Part shown: positions 5,622 through 6,317 of the stretch, piece after piece | How positions within the stretch are numbered: position 1 is the stretch's first letter | How the letters are laid out: every line of letters begins with the position of its first letter | Assembly: GCF_938045595.1 (NCBI RefSeq) | Contig: NZ_CALIBB010000273.1 | Span: 1-6,317 of the forward strand | DNA length: 6,317 nt | Direction of reading: 5' to 3' | DNA from: an uncultured Campylobacter sp. | GTDB lineage: Bacteria; Campylobacterota; Campylobacteria; Campylobacterales; Campylobacteraceae | Program-made: the position numbers and the translations under genes | The notes under the pieces: model-generated | What the model was told of the DNA's origin: nothing | Databases searched by the model: none | The model's input: the letters and a program-made list of their open reading frames with translations, nothing else

Positions 5622-5810
5622 GTCGGTAGAGGATACCGCGCCTTTTTTGCTCTGAGAACTTCGACCGCGCAACAAAGAATTCCACGCCATTTCGCACTAC
5701 AGCTACGGACCTCGACCACGCAGTGAGCAAGGCTGCGCTATGCGACTAAGGATACTGCACTATTTCGCAAGCGATCTTGTAGCGAGATTAGATTATGGGT
5801 CTTGGCGCAC

Positions 5811-5891
5811 GGTATAGAAATTTGGGCGGGTCTGATCTGTGTGGGATCGCACGGGCGCGGATTTTGCGCCCGCACCGCCAAAAATTCTACC
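5811..5891. repeat. Imperfect long inverted repeat with a nested GC hairpin
   Basis: The left arm, 5811-5829 (GGTATAGAAATTTGGGCGG), is nearly complementary to the right arm, 5875-5891, whose reverse complement reads GGTAGAATTTTTGGCGG; they differ by a 2-nt insertion and a few substitutions. Inside is a perfect 7-bp hairpin, CGGGCGC (5852-5858) with GCGCCCG (5866-5872), around a 7-nt loop. Nothing coding accompanies it. Confidence 0.45.
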
Positions 5892-6078
5892 GAGCGGAGT
5901 TGTGATCTAGAAATTTTGCGGCGGCATGAAATCTCCTAGCGCGGATTTTGAGCTTGCGCAAAATTTTGCACCGGCTAGCATTTGAGAGACCTGAAATTTT
6001 AAATTGCATGTCGCTTTAAAATTTTAAACTTATGAAATTTGAGCCGCGCTTACTTTTAAATCCTAATTATGCGCCGTG

Positions 6079-6114
6079 CTTGGCGATGAAATTTTAAAAT
6101 TTTATTGCGCCAAG
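6079..6114. repeat. 36-bp palindrome with GC arms around AAATTTTAAAATTTT
   Basis: CTTGGCG (6079-6085) and CGCCAAG (6108-6114) are exact reverse complements enclosing an AT-rich core that can itself pair after a small bulge near 6106-6107. The design matches the 653-680 element, but the arm sequence differs. Confidence 0.6.
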
Positions 6115-6233
6115 AGCAGCTCGATCAATCGGCGGACGCAGTTAAAAATTAAGTATAGATAAAATGCGTCGGCGCGCGCGAAGCGGAGCTAAATTTAAAT
6201 TGCTGGCTAAATTTTAAAGCGTGACCTAGACCG

Positions 6234-6289
6234 CTTGCGGGCGCTCGATCTTGGCTTTAAAATAGTTAATTTAGCTCTGCGCCCGCAAG
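6234..6289. repeat. Perfect 11-bp GC-rich inverted repeat with 34-nt spacer
   Basis: CTTGCGGGCGC (6234-6244) and GCGCCCGCAAG (6279-6289) pair exactly. The spacer is AT-rich (TTTAAAATAGTTAATTTAG in its middle). No T run follows either arm closely, so a terminator is not obvious. It lies 28 nt from the right edge, and its context beyond the window is unknown. Confidence 0.55.
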
Positions 6290-6317
6290 ACGCTTCGGCT
6301 ACCTGATTTTTGCGGTG

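Larger units (their letters stand above)
5058..6317. other. Long region without a convincing gene, rich in repeats and hairpins
   Basis: All frames are broken often, and the few open stretches lack a start, a Shine-Dalgarno or a recognisable product. The region is a patchwork of AAATTTTAA words (near 5158, 5181, 5364, 5446, 5501, 5556, 5584, 5990, 6014, 6089 and 6210) and short GC-rich stretches such as GCGCCCGCACCGCC. It contains the 55-bp array at 5339-5610 and the inverted repeats listed separately. I see no tRNA, rRNA, CRISPR or transposase remnant. It may be decayed coding DNA, a spread intergenic repeat family, or an untranslated RNA region. A gene could begin beyond the right edge. Confidence 0.6.

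Noticed and set aside
5458..5730. 90-codon open frame on the minus strand
   Set aside because: It reads through the 55-bp repeat array and the hairpin at 5592-5621, has a very basic, low-information product with no domain, and lacks a good ribosome site.
5740..5817. 25-codon plus-strand frame (MRLRILHYFASDL…)
   Set aside because: Too short, no Shine-Dalgarno, and it lies in repeat-like DNA; expected by chance.

Overview
The window looks like chromosomal DNA of a Campylobacter, most likely one of the higher-GC oral or intestinal anaerobic species (C. gracilis, C. rectus, C. showae, C. curvus or C. concisus group). This is an inference from four things: the tetrahaem plus octahaem cytochrome pair typical of epsilonproteobacterial nitrite/hydroxylamine reduction, a two-subunit class I fumarase, T-rich promoters with TATAAT-like -10 boxes but no clear -35, and intergenic DNA full of the motif AAATTTTAA. 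I cannot fix the species from sequence alone.

Layout: (1) 1-488, minus strand, is the N-terminal part of a membrane protein ending in what looks like the start of a DUF3137 domain; it starts at TTG and runs off the left edge. (2) 489-778 is non-coding and rich in palindromes. (3) 779-2195, minus strand, is the fumarate hydratase operon: fumA (alpha, three [4Fe-4S] cysteines) then fumB (beta). (4) 2196-2394 is a divergent promoter region with a 9-4-9 palindrome just upstream of the fumA -10 box. (5) 2395-4363, plus strand, is a two-gene cytochrome operon: a NapC/NrfH-type tetrahaem quinol dehydrogenase (haoC-like) and an eight-haem periplasmic enzyme of the hydroxylamine oxidoreductase family (haoA), closed by a strong intrinsic terminator at 4411-4443. 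(6) 4641-5057, plus strand, is a small, probably helical protein of unknown function. (7) 5058-6317 has no convincing gene; it holds a degenerate tandem array with a period near 55 bp and several inverted repeats.

How the genes fit together: fumarase interconverts malate and fumarate, and in anaerobic Campylobacter it can supply fumarate as a respiratory electron acceptor. The HaoC/HaoA pair would take electrons from the menaquinol pool through the membrane-anchored HaoC to periplasmic HaoA, reducing nitrite and/or hydroxylamine to ammonium. The two operons diverge from one control region, so both may respond to anaerobic electron-acceptor supply; that link is inference.

Points most worth a second look: the cytochrome pair, which is easily misannotated as NrfHA; the 55-bp degenerate repeat array; a recurring palindrome design (different GC arms around an AAATTTTAAAATT core) seen in two distant intergenic regions; and the operator-like palindrome at fumA.
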